Made by a program: the position numbers and the translations under genes. Under the pieces are notes generated by a model. The model was not told the DNA's origin. It worked only from the letters and a program-made list of their open reading frames with translations, and did not search any database. This document shows, one piece after another, positions 16,830 to 26,157 of a stretch of 64,000 nt of DNA; the first letter of the stretch is position 1; each line of letters begins with the position of its first letter. Origin of the DNA: Bacteroidia bacterium (GTDB lineage: Bacteria; Bacteroidota; Bacteroidia; B-17B0; Aurantibacillaceae); contig JAOAIP010000035.1 of NCBI GenBank assembly GCA_026414605.1, positions 36,379 through 100,378 of the forward strand, given 5' to 3'.

Positions 16830-17566
16830 ATTTAAAGTTCGGATTAATTGGAAAAAAATTATCACACTCATTTTCTCAAAGATATTTTACAGAAAAATTT
16901 AAGCAACTAAATCTTAATCATTATTCTTACGAATTATGGGAATTAGAAGATATTAAAAACATTCGATCGTTTATTGACCAACAGGGAAATGTAAGAGGAT
17001 TTAATGTAACTATTCCTTACAAAAAAGAAATTATATCTCATCTTGATAGTATCACTGATGAAGTTAAACAAATAGGTGCTTGTAATTGTGTACTCATTGA
17101 AAATAATCAATGGATCGGATACAATACAGATTGGTGGGGCTTTTATGAAATGATTAAAGACGAATTAGAACCCCATCATACTTCGGCTATGATTTTAGGA
17201 ACAGGCGGTGCTGCCAATGCTGTGGCTTATGCTTTTCAGCAATTTAAAATGCCTTATGTTTTTGTTTCTCGTAATAAATTTCATTCGCAATGCATTACTT
17301 ATGATGATTTGAATAAGATGCACTTTGAAAAGTATCCTATTATTGTAAATACTACACCATTGGGAATGTATCCGGATATTGCTTCAATGCCTGCTATTCC
17401 TATTCATTATCTTTCAAATAAAAATTTTGTTATTGATTTAATTTATAATCCTGAAAAAACTTTATTACTTCAAGAGTCAGAAAAACAAAAAGCCAAAATT
17501 TTAAATGGCTTAAAAATGCTTTATTTACAAGCAGAAAAATCTTGGTATATTTGGCAAAAAATTTAA
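16826..17566 (+). CDS. aroE: shikimate dehydrogenase
   Basis: 246 residues. It catalyses NADP-dependent reduction of 3-dehydroshikimate in aromatic amino acid synthesis. Substrate-binding residues are visible: KLSHSFS (Ser pair) near the start, FNVTIPYKKEI with the catalytic Lys at ~66 and YNTDWWGF with the conserved Asp. The cofactor loop is ILGTGGAANAV. The ATG overlaps the preceding stop by four bases (ATGA), and cdd starts 7 bases after the stop, giving a compact three-gene unit. Slightly shorter than the ~270-residue enterobacterial enzyme. Confidence 0.95.
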   Translation: MNLKFGLIGKKLSHSFSQRYFTEKFKQLNLNHYSYELWELEDIKNIRSFIDQQGNVRGFNVTIPYKKEIISHLDSITDEVKQIGACNCVLIENNQWIGYNTDWWGFYEMIKDELEPHHTSAMILGTGGAANAVAYAFQQFKMPYVFVSRNKFHSQCITYDDLNKMHFEKYPIIVNTTPLGMYPDIASMPAIPIHYLSNKNFVIDLIYNPEKTLLLQESEKQKAKILNGLKMLYLQAEKSWYIWQKI

Positions 17567-17573
17567 TTCAAAA

Positions 17574-18050
17574 ATGATTGAAAAAGATACTATTAAAAAA
17601 ACAATAGAGTTAAAAGTTTTTACTTTTGAATCGCTTACGGATGAGTTTAAAAAATTGTGCAATGAAGCCCAAAAGGCGGCATTGAATGCTTATGCTGTAT
17701 ATTCACAATTTAAAGTAGGTGCAGCGGTATTATTAGAAGATAATACTATCATTACAGGGAATAATCAAGAAAATATCGCATACCCAAGTGGTCTTTGTGC
17801 AGAGCGTACAGCGTTGTTTTATACACATTCTCAATTTCCTAATAAAAAAATTAAAGCCATTGCTATTTATTCTCCCGATGCTACTTCTTTACTCACGCCT
17901 TGTGGGGCGTGCAGACAAGTAATGATAGAATATGAAACCTTGCAAGAGACGCCTATTGCTACACTTTTAATACATAGTAATGATGTTTATATTCTTTCTT
18001 CAACCAAAGATTGGCTTCCTTTTGAATTCAATGAAAAGAAGTTGAAATAA
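17574..18050 (+). CDS. cdd: cytidine deaminase
   Basis: 158 residues with the zinc site of cytidine deaminases: CAERTAL (Cys and the proton-shuttling Glu) and PCGACRQV (two Cys ligands). SQFKVGAAVLLEDN is the typical substrate-loop region. It converts cytidine and deoxycytidine to uridine nucleosides for salvage. This is the short homotetrameric form with an N-terminal extension of ~20 residues. All six Asp codons are GAT, typical of chromosomal genes here and opposite to cassette 2. Confidence 0.95.
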   Translation: MIEKDTIKKTIELKVFTFESLTDEFKKLCNEAQKAALNAYAVYSQFKVGAAVLLEDNTIITGNNQENIAYPSGLCAERTALFYTHSQFPNKKIKAIAIYSPDATSLLTPCGACRQVMIEYETLQETPIATLLIHSNDVYILSSTKDWLPFEFNEKKLK

Positions 18051-18092
18051 AAAACATTTAAATTCTAACCAATTTCAATAAAAATTAAAAAT

Positions 18093-19127
18093 ATGTTATC
18101 TGTAACGGTTCAACAAATTGCTCAATTATTAAATGCAGAAATAGAAGGCGACGGCAATGTATCTATCAATAAAATATGTAAGATTGAAGAAGGTGTTCCA
18201 CAAGGTATTTCGTTTTTAGCAAATCCTCAATATGAGCCCTACATTTATGAAACTAAAGCATCTGCTGTAATTGTTTCAAAAGATTTTAAACCTCAAAGAG
18301 AATTAAAATACAAACCTACACTTATTCGTGTAGAACAACCCTATCAAGCATTTGCTCAATTATTGCAATTTTATCAAGAGTATATTAAACAAACTAAAAA
18401 AGGTATTGATCAACCTATATTTATTTCTGATTCAGCAAAGTATGGCGAAGATTGTTATATTGGTGCATTTGTGTATATTGGGAAAAATGTAATTATTGGT
18501 AATCGTTGTAAAATATATCCTCATACTTATATTGGAGACAATGTAGAAATTGGCGATGATACTGTCATTTATGCAGGTGTAAAAATTTACAATGATTGTA
18601 AAATAAAAAATCGTGTTACAATACACGCAGGAACGGTGATAGGAAGTGATGGCTTTGGTTTTGCTCCCAGCCAGCAAGGATATTCCAAAGTTCCACAATT
18701 GGGCAATGTTATTATTGAAGACGATGTTGAAATAGGGGCCAATTGCACCATAGATAGAGCCACCATTGGTTCTACCATTATTCGTAAAGGTGTGAAATTG
18801 GATAATCTAATTCAAGTAGCCCACAATGTTGAAATAGGCGAAAATACGGTCATTGCCTCACAGAGCGGTATTGCTGGATCTACAAAAATTGGCAAGAATT
18901 GTATGATTGGCGGGCAAGTAGGTATTATTGGTCATTTAAAAATTGCAGATGGTACTAAAATAGCCGCTCAATCAGGCATTGGAAATAATATAGAAGAACC
19001 CAATAGTATTGTTCAAGGTTCTCCTGCCTTTAATGTGGGGGATTACAAAAGAAGTTATGTGTTGTTCAAAAAATTACCTGAACTTTACCAAAAAATTCAA
19101 GAACTCACTAAAAAAAATAATCAATGA
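18093..19127 (+). CDS. lpxD: UDP-3-O-acylglucosamine N-acyltransferase
   Basis: 344 residues. Residues 1-100 form the LpxD N-terminal uridine-binding domain ([25 protein letters not shown]). Residues ~105-310 are left-handed beta-helix hexapeptide repeats ([19 protein letters not shown] and on) with the catalytic His in [13 protein letters not shown]-terminal helix ends with [11 protein letters not shown]. It adds the N-linked hydroxyacyl chain to UDP-acyl-GlcN in lipid A synthesis, in the cytoplasm. It is an orphan here: no lpxC, fabZ or lpxA adjoins it. The stop overlaps the next small gene. Confidence 0.95.
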   Translation: MLSVTVQQIAQLLNAEIEGDGNVSINKICKIEEGVPQGISFLANPQYEPYIYETKASAVIVSKDFKPQRELKYKPTLIRVEQPYQAFAQLLQFYQEYIKQTKKGIDQPIFISDSAKYGEDCYIGAFVYIGKNVIIGNRCKIYPHTYIGDNVEIGDDTVIYAGVKIYNDCKIKNRVTIHAGTVIGSDGFGFAPSQQGYSKVPQLGNVIIEDDVEIGANCTIDRATIGSTIIRKGVKLDNLIQVAHNVEIGENTVIASQSGIAGSTKIGKNCMIGGQVGIIGHLKIADGTKIAAQSGIGNNIEEPNSIVQGSPAFNVGDYKRSYVLFKKLPELYQKIQELTKKNNQ

Positions 19128-19309
19128 TAACACAAGGAAGGTGGTTGTTTGTTTTATTTTTTATCCTTGCTTTTACAATTGGGATGATCTATGCCTACCG
19201 AAAAGATCTTAAAACTATTCGTGAACATTATTCAGGAATTTATTTTGTATTCATTGCTTTATTACTCTTTTTACTTATCCTTTATTTACTTGTAAAGTTA
19301 TGGCATTAA
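19124..19309 (+). CDS. small two-helix membrane protein
   Basis: 61 residues with two hydrophobic helices ([19 protein letters not shown] and [19 protein letters not shown]) separated by a basic loop ([13 protein letters not shown]). The ATG overlaps the lpxD TGA by four bases, which supports it being a real, coupled gene. I know no function for it. Confidence 0.65.
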   Translation: MITQGRWLFVLFFILAFTIGMIYAYRKDLKTIREHYSGIYFVFIALLLFLLILYLLVKLWH

Positions 19310-19401
19310 ACAAATTTTTAAGAAATTCATTTTACCCAAAAAAAATTAAATAAGTATTCCATTAAAAATATAAGCACGATATTTGCCAAAATTTATCAGA
19401 A

Positions 19402-20049
19402 ATGAAAAAAGACATTTTTTTAATAAGTTTGTTTTTATCCTTTGCGATAAATGTAATGTTTGCACAACAAACACACAAAGAAGAAAAGTTTATTCAAATA
19501 TCTGGTGTTGTTGTAGATGCAGATAGTTTGAAGCCCGTACCTTTTGTATCCATTCTTATTAAAGGAACTAAACGTGGTACTATTACTGATTATTATGGTT
19601 TTTTTACTTTAGTGGCTTCTCCTGGTGATGAATTACAGTTTTTTTCATTAAATCATAAAAACGGTGTGTATAAATTAGACGATACTTTACAACAAACACA
19701 TTATTACATTATTCATTCATTAGTTAAAGACACCATTCAATTGCCTTCTGTTTCAGTATATCCATGGCCTACCAAAGAAGAATTTAAAAAAGCATTTTTG
19801 AACCTGGATTTATCGGACACCGACTATGACCGAGCCGCTAAAAATTTGGACAGAAAAGAATTGAGTTACAACGAAAGAAATTATACCATGGATGCTCAAG
19901 CCAATTATCAATATGCAATGCAACAACAACTTACAAAAATGTATTCTTTAGGACAATATCCTACTATTAATTTATTAAATCCTATTGCATGGGCACAATT
20001 TATTGAAGCATGGCGAAAAGGAAAATTTAAAAACAATAACAAGAAGTGA
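19402..20049 (+). CDS. secreted protein with CarboxypepD regulatory-like domain
   Basis: 215 residues. A signal peptide (MKKDIFLISLFLSFAINVMFAQ) is followed at ~30-110 by a carboxypeptidase regulatory-like domain of the kind that precedes TonB plugs (ISGVVVDADSLKPVPFVSIL, GTITDYYGFFTLVASPGDEL). The C-terminal ~90 residues are Tyr/Gln-rich and helical. There is no TonB plug or barrel, so this is one of the stand-alone Bacteroidota proteins with this domain, probably periplasmic or outer-membrane associated. Function unknown. Confidence 0.75.
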   Translation: MKKDIFLISLFLSFAINVMFAQQTHKEEKFIQISGVVVDADSLKPVPFVSILIKGTKRGTITDYYGFFTLVASPGDELQFFSLNHKNGVYKLDDTLQQTHYYIIHSLVKDTIQLPSVSVYPWPTKEEFKKAFLNLDLSDTDYDRAAKNLDRKELSYNERNYTMDAQANYQYAMQQQLTKMYSLGQYPTINLLNPIAWAQFIEAWRKGKFKNNNKK

Positions 20050-20110
20050 AATAGATATTAAACGTATTAAACAAAACACACCTCCTTTTATCAAACAAAA
20101 AGGAATTCCT

Positions 20111-20118
20111 TATATTTG
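20111..20118 (+). promoter_or_regulatory. -7 box of ahcY
   Basis: TATATTTG, an exact TAnnTTTG match, 27 bases before the ahcY ATG. No TTTG is seen at the usual -33 distance. Confidence 0.55.
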
Positions 20119-20144
20119 CAAGCACAAAATAAAAACCTCATATT

Positions 20145-21467
20145 ATGTCAACAACCACATCACAACAATTTATCCCTTACAAAGTAAAAGATATTTCACT
20201 TGCTGAATGGGGAAGAAAAGAAATCAAATTAGCCGAGTATGAAATGCCTGGCTTGATGGAAATTAGAAGAATTTATGGTCCGCAAAAACCATTGAAAGGT
20301 GCAAGAATAGCAGGATGCTTACACATGACTATTCAAACAGCAGTGCTGATTGAAACACTTATAGAATTAGGTGCAGAAGTTACTTGGAGTTCTTGTAATA
20401 TCTTTTCAACACAAGACCATGCTGCTGCGGCAATTGCTGCTCGTGGCGATGTTCAAGTATATGCGTGGAAAGGAATGACCGAAGAAGAATTCTATTGGTG
20501 CATTGAACAAACCTTGTTCTTTGGACCAGATAGAAAACCCTTAAATATGATTTTGGATGATGGGGGCGATCTTACTAATATGGTATTAGATAAATATCCT
20601 GAATTAGTACCAGGTATTCGTGGTATCAGTGAAGAAACAACTACAGGTGTACATCGTTTATATGAAAGAATGCGTAAAGGTAAATTGCCATTACCCGCCA
20701 TTAATGTTAATGACTCTGTTACAAAATCAAAATTTGATAACAAATATGGCTGCCGTGAATCATTAGTAGATGCTATTCGCAGAGCCACAGATGTGATGTT
20801 GGCTGGAAAAGTAGCAGTAGTAGCGGGCTATGGCGATGTAGGAAAAGGTTCTGCTCAATCTTTAAGTTCTCAAGGCGTAAGAGTCATCGTTACAGAAATA
20901 GATCCTATTTGTGCTCTTCAAGCATGTATGGATGGTTATCAAGTAATGAAAATGGATAACGCTGTTCCATTAGCAGATATTATTGTTACGGCTACCGGAA
21001 ATAGAGATATTGTAGTAGATAGACATTTCAAAAAAATGAAACACAACGCCATTGTTTGTAATATCGGACACTTTGATACCGAAATTGATATGGCTTGGTT
21101 AAACAAAAATTATGGACATACCAAAGAAACTATTAAACCACAAGTAGATAAATATACTATAGATGGAAAAGATATTATTGTATTGGCTGAAGGAAGATTA
21201 GTAAATTTAGGTTGTGCAACAGGACACCCTTCATTTGTGATGAGTAATTCATTTACCAATCAAGTTTTAGCACAAATTGAACTTTGGACAAATAGAGAAA
21301 AATACGAAAACAAAGTTTATACATTGCCTAAACATTTGGATGAAATGGTGGCACGTCTTCACCTTAGCAAATTAGGTGCAGAATTAGATGAACTTACTGA
21401 TGTACAAGCCGAATACATTGGCGTTCCTAAAAATGGTCCATTCAAAAGCGAATGGTACAGATATTAA
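20145..21467 (+). CDS. ahcY: adenosylhomocysteinase
   Basis: 440 residues of S-adenosylhomocysteine hydrolase, which regenerates homocysteine and adenosine in the methyl cycle. Substrate-domain signatures are [32 protein letters not shown] and the catalytic stretch [20 protein letters not shown] binding is by [11 protein letters not shown]. The C-terminus EWYRY contributes to the neighbouring subunit's cofactor site. It has its own promoter box and a strong terminator, so it is monocistronic. Many SAM methyltransferases elsewhere in the window would feed it substrate. Confidence 0.97.
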   Translation: MSTTTSQQFIPYKVKDISLAEWGRKEIKLAEYEMPGLMEIRRIYGPQKPLKGARIAGCLHMTIQTAVLIETLIELGAEVTWSSCNIFSTQDHAAAAIAARGDVQVYAWKGMTEEEFYWCIEQTLFFGPDRKPLNMILDDGGDLTNMVLDKYPELVPGIRGISEETTTGVHRLYERMRKGKLPLPAINVNDSVTKSKFDNKYGCRESLVDAIRRATDVMLAGKVAVVAGYGDVGKGSAQSLSSQGVRVIVTEIDPICALQACMDGYQVMKMDNAVPLADIIVTATGNRDIVVDRHFKKMKHNAIVCNIGHFDTEIDMAWLNKNYGHTKETIKPQVDKYTIDGKDIIVLAEGRLVNLGCATGHPSFVMSNSFTNQVLAQIELWTNREKYENKVYTLPKHLDEMVARLHLSKLGAELDELTDVQAEYIGVPKNGPFKSEWYRY

Positions 21468-21504
21468 TCCCCTTTGCTTCATTATCATAATCACTCAAAC
21501 TTTC

Positions 21505-21547
21505 AAAACCGCTGTAAAACTTTTAGTAGTTTTATGGCGGTTTTTTT
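21505..21547 (+). terminator. intrinsic terminator of ahcY
   Basis: A 16-bp nearly perfect stem (AAAACCGCTGTAAAAC with GTTTTATGGCGGTTTT, loop TTTTAGTA) followed by a T-run. Confidence 0.9.
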
Positions 21548-21565
21548 ATTATCAAATTTTTTATC

Positions 21566-22546
21566 ATGAATTTAATTCAAAAGTATCAAGAATCATTTAA
21601 AAAACATCTTCAAAAATACATTGTCTCTCTTAATCATAGACATCCCAAAGAATTGTATCAACCCAATCAATACATTCTTCAATCGGATGCAAAACACATT
21701 CGTCCTATTTTATCTTTATTGGCGTGTAACTTGTATGGCGAAAAACATAGTAAAGCATTATCTGCAGCCCTTGCTGTAGAATTATTTCATACTTTCTCTC
21801 TCATTCACGATGATATTTTAGACAACGCTACTTTGCGAAGAGGGAAAAAAACCATTCATACAAAATGGAATACCAATATCGCTATATTAGCAGGAGATGT
21901 CTTATTAGTAGAAGCATTCAAGCAACTCAATACATATCCACCACACATTCATCATTCTTTACATAAAGTTTTTACATTGGCATCAGTAGAAATTTGCGAA
22001 GGACAACAAGAGGATATGAATTTTGAAAAACAAAATATTGTATCTTCAAATGATTATCTTGAAATGATTCGCAAAAAAACGGCTGTTCTTATTGGCACGT
22101 CCTTAAAAATGGGATCCATTGTAGCACAAGCCGATTCAAAAGAACAAAATAAAATTTACAAAGTAGGCGAAAACATTGGTATTGCCTTTCAAATAATGGA
22201 TGACTATTTGGATACTTTTGGAGATCCAAAGGTATTTGGAAAAAAAATCGGCAATGATATTTTGTCAAACAAAAAAACTTATCTCATTACAAAAGCATAC
22301 GAATTAGCCAATACATCACAAAAAAAACAATTAAAATACTTACTTCATTTACCCGCAAACGAAGACAAAATACATCAAATGAAACAATTTTTAGCCGAAC
22401 TTGGCATAGATATTCTTGCACTCAAGACCGCCCAAGATATTCATCATAAAAACTTAAAGTTAATTCATTCTTTGAAAACAAAGCATCTTCCTGCCAAAGA
22501 AACATTAGCACAATTATCCGAACAATTAATAAATAGAACAAAATAA
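21566..22546 (+). CDS. polyprenyl diphosphate synthase
   Basis: 326 residues of the trans-isoprenyl diphosphate synthase fold. The first Asp-rich motif is HDDILDNATLRRG and the second is MDDYLD, with the KKT (IRKKTAVLIG) segment between. It condenses IPP with allylic diphosphates in the cytoplasm. The two residues before the first DDxxD are small/His rather than bulky, fitting a long-chain (for example octaprenyl, menaquinone tail) synthase, but chain length cannot be fixed from sequence. The thioesterase gene starts 16 bases downstream. Confidence 0.9.
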   Translation: MNLIQKYQESFKKHLQKYIVSLNHRHPKELYQPNQYILQSDAKHIRPILSLLACNLYGEKHSKALSAALAVELFHTFSLIHDDILDNATLRRGKKTIHTKWNTNIAILAGDVLLVEAFKQLNTYPPHIHHSLHKVFTLASVEICEGQQEDMNFEKQNIVSSNDYLEMIRKKTAVLIGTSLKMGSIVAQADSKEQNKIYKVGENIGIAFQIMDDYLDTFGDPKVFGKKIGNDILSNKKTYLITKAYELANTSQKKQLKYLLHLPANEDKIHQMKQFLAELGIDILALKTAQDIHHKNLKLIHSLKTKHLPAKETLAQLSEQLINRTK

Positions 22547-22562
22547 TTTTTTATTTTAATTT

Positions 22563-22994
22563 ATGAAAAAAGAAGATATTAATATCTCTGCATTTCGGCA
22601 TTTTACACCCATTCAAGTAAGATACATAGATATTGATTTACAAGGGCACGTCAACAATGCTATTTTTTTATCTTATATTGAGCAAGGCAGAGTAGTGTAT
22701 TTGAATACATTATTTCCCGACAATGATTTTAAAAAACAAGGACTAATTATTGCTCGCACAGAAATAGATTATTTTGAACCTATTTTTTTAAGCGATGAAA
22801 TCCTTTGTGGTACAAGAGTTTCAGAATTTGGGAATAAAAGTTTTGTTTTTGAAAATATACTCATAGATAAAAATAAACAATTAAAATGCTTTGCAAAAAG
22901 CGTAATGGTTTGTTTTGATTATATTGAAAATAGTACTATTTTGGTTCCTGATGATTGGAAATTAAAAATTAAGAGTTTTGAAGAGAGGAGATAG
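22563..22994 (+). CDS. acyl-CoA thioesterase, 4HBT/YbgC hotdog family
   Basis: 143 residues of a single hotdog fold. DIDLQGHVNNAIFLSYIEQGR carries the catalytic Asp and the GHVNN motif of the 4-hydroxybenzoyl-CoA thioesterase/YbgC group. It probably hydrolyses acyl-CoA or acyl-ACP thioesters in the cytoplasm; substrate undetermined. Likely co-transcribed with the polyprenyl synthase gene (16-base gap). Confidence 0.85.
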   Translation: MKKEDINISAFRHFTPIQVRYIDIDLQGHVNNAIFLSYIEQGRVVYLNTLFPDNDFKKQGLIIARTEIDYFEPIFLSDEILCGTRVSEFGNKSFVFENILIDKNKQLKCFAKSVMVCFDYIENSTILVPDDWKLKIKSFEERR

Positions 22995-23110
22995 TTGGCA
23001 ATTTTTTTTGAGGTGCTAAATGGGATTTAATAGAGTACTATCTAAGAGTCAATTGGTTTTAGTTTTTTAGAGAATGATTAGTAATTGTTTTTGTTATCCA
23101 CATAATTTTA

Positions 23111-23398
23111 GTTCCGTAGGAACAAAAGATATTGTAGCAATGGACTTTAGTCCATTGAACAAAAGATAGAAACAAAAAGGAGTTCCGTAGGAACGATACA
23201 TTTTAAAATTAAAATTAATTTGACATGAGTCGAGCCGACGGATCTTTGCTTATTTGGATTTATTTTGAATGGACTAAAGTCCATCCTTACAATACAAAGG
23301 GGAATCGTGCCTACGGCACTTTCTTTATTATAGATACTAACTTTGAATGGACTAAAGTCCATCCTTACAATACAAAGGGGAACTGTGCCTACGGGCAC
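23111..23398. repeat. REP-like palindrome cluster
   Basis: Six or more short palindromes: GTTCCGTAGGAAC (23111, 23182), AATGGACTTTAGTCCATT (23139), ATGGACTAAAGTCCAT (23269, 23347), GTGCCTACGGCAC (23307) and GTGCCTACGGGCAC (23385). A 38-base direct repeat covers 23268-23305 and 23346-23383. The first half has the GTTCC and GGACTTTAG units and the second half their inverse order. Minor ORFs here are by-products of the repeat. A half-copy (GTGCCGTAGGC) occurs near 58193. No transposase is in the window. Confidence 0.75.
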
Positions 23399-23531
23399 TT
23401 TTTTCTTTTATAGATACCCATATAACTAACATATAGCAAACTAATGAATTTAATTAACACCTCAAAAAAGGAGTTAACAAGATAATTGATATTGGTTGTA
23501 TATTATTTATTATTTTTGTAAAAAATTTTTT

Positions 23532-24503
23532 ATGAAAAAAATCATTCATTTAGCCGTAGCATTGCAGGTTACAACATCTTTATTGGCTCAAAAAATAGCA
23601 GATGTTACACTGAATTTTTATGATGGAAGCATTTTATATGGCACAGCCAAATTGCAAGACATTAAATTTAAAACCTCTTATGGAAATTTAAACATACCAT
23701 TAAAAGATGTTGCACAAATTCAGTTTGGATTAGAAAAAGATGAAAGTATTGCGAATGATATTAATAAATCCATACAGATAGTAGCCAACGCTAATGATGA
23801 GAATACGATTGCCTCTGTAAAAGAAAATATTTTAAAACACGGATTGAAAGCCATCTATTATCTTGAAAATTATTTAAATAAAAACACTGCTACTTATCCC
23901 GAAAACTTACAAGATATCATTAATGATATACTTTCTACAAACAATATCAATGATTATAGTTTTGAAGATGCTATTATTTTGAATAATGGAGATAAAATTT
24001 CTGGAACTGTTGATTTCAAAAGCATTGAATTTGCTAATGGTTTTTTGAAAACCAATATCCCTACTAATGTAATAAAATCAATGGATATATCGTATTATGA
24101 TAATTCATCGGGCATCTCACAATTTATTTTGAAAGCCAACAAACACATTATGGCTAATCCTAATGGGGGATGGTTAAACACAGGTATTAAAGTCAAAAAA
24201 GGTCAAACTGTAGAAATATCTGCACGTGGAGAAATTATATTAGCAAGTTTAGATAACAAAAAATATACCCCTGACGGAAATATAGTTGGTCAAGAATCAG
24301 TATCAGGAGAGATAAATGACCCGACTTATTTTAACTACGGCACACTTATTTTTAAGATAGGAACAAATGGTAAAAATTTAAAAGCAGGCACTAATGCTCG
24401 TTACATTGCAGATGAAAGTGGAGTACTTTATTTAAGTATTTACGAAACTGTTTACAGTGAAAAAAATACAGGAAATTATCAGGTTAAAGTTTCTATTAAA
24501 TAA
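23532..24503 (+). CDS. secreted protein with C-terminal LecA/PA-IL-like lectin domain
   Basis: 323 residues from the ATG at 23532; the frame reaches a TTG at 23496, but the signal peptide begins at MKKIIHLAVALQ. Two similar beta modules follow (LNFYDGSILYGTAKLQDIKF and ILNNGDKISGTVDFKSIEF, each followed by IPL/IPT), separated by a helical stretch. Residues ~205-320 resemble the PA-IL-like beta-sandwich (WLNTGIKVKKGQTVEISARG, KYTPDGNIVG, GVLYLSIYE). This suggests carbohydrate binding at the surface or periplasm; ligand residues were not verified. Confidence 0.65.
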   Translation: MKKIIHLAVALQVTTSLLAQKIADVTLNFYDGSILYGTAKLQDIKFKTSYGNLNIPLKDVAQIQFGLEKDESIANDINKSIQIVANANDENTIASVKENILKHGLKAIYYLENYLNKNTATYPENLQDIINDILSTNNINDYSFEDAIILNNGDKISGTVDFKSIEFANGFLKTNIPTNVIKSMDISYYDNSSGISQFILKANKHIMANPNGGWLNTGIKVKKGQTVEISARGEIILASLDNKKYTPDGNIVGQESVSGEINDPTYFNYGTLIFKIGTNGKNLKAGTNARYIADESGVLYLSIYETVYSEKNTGNYQVKVSIK

Positions 24504-24539
24504 TTTCTTCTAATTTTACTAAAAAACTCTTTAAAACAA

Positions 24540-24564
24540 AAAGCCCCGTAATAAACGGGGCTTT
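24540..24564 (-). terminator. bidirectional intrinsic terminator
   Basis: A perfect 10-bp stem AAAGCCCCGT / ACGGGGCTTT with a 5-base loop lies between two convergent genes. On the minus strand it is followed by TTGTTTT; on the plus strand by a weaker T-rich tail. It can serve both genes. Confidence 0.85.
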
Positions 24565-24601
24565 GGCATTTTCTTTTGATATAATCAGATTCAATATCTG
24601 A

Positions 24602-24871
24602 TTATTCAGCAGAAGAGTTCGCGTTTTCTTGACGACCTCTTGCTTCGGATACAATTAGAGGTCTCTCGAAGTGCACATATCCATTAAGTGCTTCTATGGC
24701 TCTGCGGGCTTCGTCATCGTTTGGCATTTCTACAAAGCCATACCCTTTACTTCTTTGAGTTTCTCGGTCTTTCACGATTTTTACTCTTTCTACTGTCCCG
24801 TATTGAGAAAATAATTCTCTCAGGGAGTTTTCTCTTACTTTAAAGCTAATGTTGCTTACAAAAATGTTCAT
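24602..24871 (-). CDS. RRM-domain RNA-binding protein
   Basis: 89 residues consisting of one RNA recognition motif. RNP2 is IFVSNI at residues 2-7 and RNP1 is KGYGFVEM at ~42-49, so both aromatic RNA-contact positions are present. A short charged tail (EARGRQENANSSAE) follows. Such small RRM proteins are widespread in Bacteroidota and probably act in post-transcriptional control or cold adaptation. It has its own TTTG-N20-TATTTTTG promoter and a strong terminator. Confidence 0.92.
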   Translation of the reverse strand: MNIFVSNISFKVRENSLRELFSQYGTVERVKIVKDRETQRSKGYGFVEMPNDDEARRAIEALNGYVHFERPLIVSEARGRQENANSSAE

Positions 24872-24887
24872 AGTGTTCTATTTTTTG

Positions 24888-24919
24888 CAAAAATACAACA
24901 TATAATTTAATCTAACAAA
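24888..24919 (-). promoter_or_regulatory. promoter of the RRM protein gene
   Basis: On the minus strand TTTG (24919-24916), a 20-base spacer and TATTTTTG (24895-24888) match the Bacteroidota -33/-7 pattern exactly. The -7 box is 16 bases before the ATG at 24871. Confidence 0.7.
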
Positions 24920-24982
24920 ATTATTTTTTTATTTGTTAAAAAACAAAATTTGTCGGAAATGGATTTGTAGTGATATTTTAAC

Positions 24983-26155
24983 TCAGAAATAGGCAACAGC
25001 AAACACTGCTTTTCCACTTATATCCTTAAAAACATTAGGATTAGCAGGAGAATAAACACGCACTTTTAAATTGGCAACAATCATTTTTGTTTTTTGATTT
25101 TTTTCATTGAGTTTATATTCACTTATAGATTGTATTTGAAAAAATGAAGTGGGAGGTTGTTGGTTGATATCTGAACGATAAAGTACTTTATTTTCATCTA
25201 TATAAGTTATGATGATTTTAGAAAATGGAGTCATAAGCCCTACTGAATTTGGTGAGAATTGATAATAATAATTGCCCGAGCAATTGGGTTGTAATAATGA
25301 CAAATATAAGTTGTTTTGAAACGTCCATATTTTACCATTATTACTTTGGGCTGTAAGAACAGGTGTATACCAGTTGTAGAACGAATAGGAATGAACTAAA
25401 TAAGTATTGGATGTTACTGTTTGCGACCCATCGCCAAAGTTAAAAGTATAAGTATAGGGCGTAGGTATATTAGTATAAATACTGTAGGTTACAGTAGGCA
25501 ATGTTGAATTTGTATAAATGGCATATCTATAATAAGCATAGAAAGAATCGGTAGGGCTCAAATAAAATGTATTGGTTAATATACTATAACAACTATCTTG
25601 GTAATTGTAGAAATATTGAGAAAGGGTATAATTACCAGGGTTTAAGATATAAGTAAAGTTAGGAGCATTGGATATAAAATTACTATTAATAGAATATTGA
25701 TATGAAGCCGTTATGGGAGAGGATGAGGGAACAGCAAATACTTTCATTCTATATGAGTTAATTGAAATATCTGTAGTATTGTAATAATTATAATATCCTG
25801 CAATATAGGAATTTATATGAGATGGATAACCATTAACTGTAGTATCAGCATCTATTAAACTAATTTTAATTGAATTTGGTGAACTTGAAGAAGTTTCTTT
25901 TGCAAACATTCCGCTAAAAATATAAGTGGAAAAAGGTTTATCATAATTGACATCTGAATACATATAATAATTATTTTTCCCTGCTTCTATTATCAAAAGC
26001 GTGTCATCTACTCTTCCATTAAAATAAAAGGTAACATTACCTTGTTGGACATCAGGAGTTACTTCTTTCTTTTTACAAGAAAAAAATTGAGTGAGAATAA
26101 GTGCACTTATCGTTAAAAGTAAAAGTGCTTTATTTTTCAAAGTGTTGTTCATCAT
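24983..26155 (-). CDS. PKD-domain lipoprotein
   Basis: 390 residues. The N-terminus is a lipoprotein signal (ALLLLTISALILTQFFSCKKKE, lipidated Cys ~27). The mature part is Tyr/Ser/Thr/Asn-rich and beta-rich. A PKD-like repeat is visible at ~240-265 (YTFNFGDGSQTVTSNTYLVH). It starts 2 bases after the stop of the candidate dual-membrane anti-sigma gene, so it belongs to the sigma operon and may be the outer-surface input or output of that system (inference). No sorting domain is seen. Confidence 0.7.
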   Translation of the reverse strand: MMNNTLKNKALLLLTISALILTQFFSCKKKEVTPDVQQGNVTFYFNGRVDDTLLIIEAGKNNYYMYSDVNYDKPFSTYIFSGMFAKETSSSSPNSIKISLIDADTTVNGYPSHINSYIAGYYNYYNTTDISINSYRMKVFAVPSSSPITASYQYSINSNFISNAPNFTYILNPGNYTLSQYFYNYQDSCYSILTNTFYLSPTDSFYAYYRYAIYTNSTLPTVTYSIYTNIPTPYTYTFNFGDGSQTVTSNTYLVHSYSFYNWYTPVLTAQSNNGKIWTFQNNLYLSLLQPNCSGNYYYQFSPNSVGLMTPFSKIIITYIDENKVLYRSDINQQPPTSFFQIQSISEYKLNEKNQKTKMIVANLKVRVYSPANPNVFKDISGKAVFAVAYF

Positions 26156-26157
26156 TT

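Noticed and set aside
23111..23413. CRISPR array or short genes in the palindrome cluster
   Set aside because: Units are palindromes of different kinds with irregular spacing and no unique spacers; the ORFs on both strands only translate the repeats.
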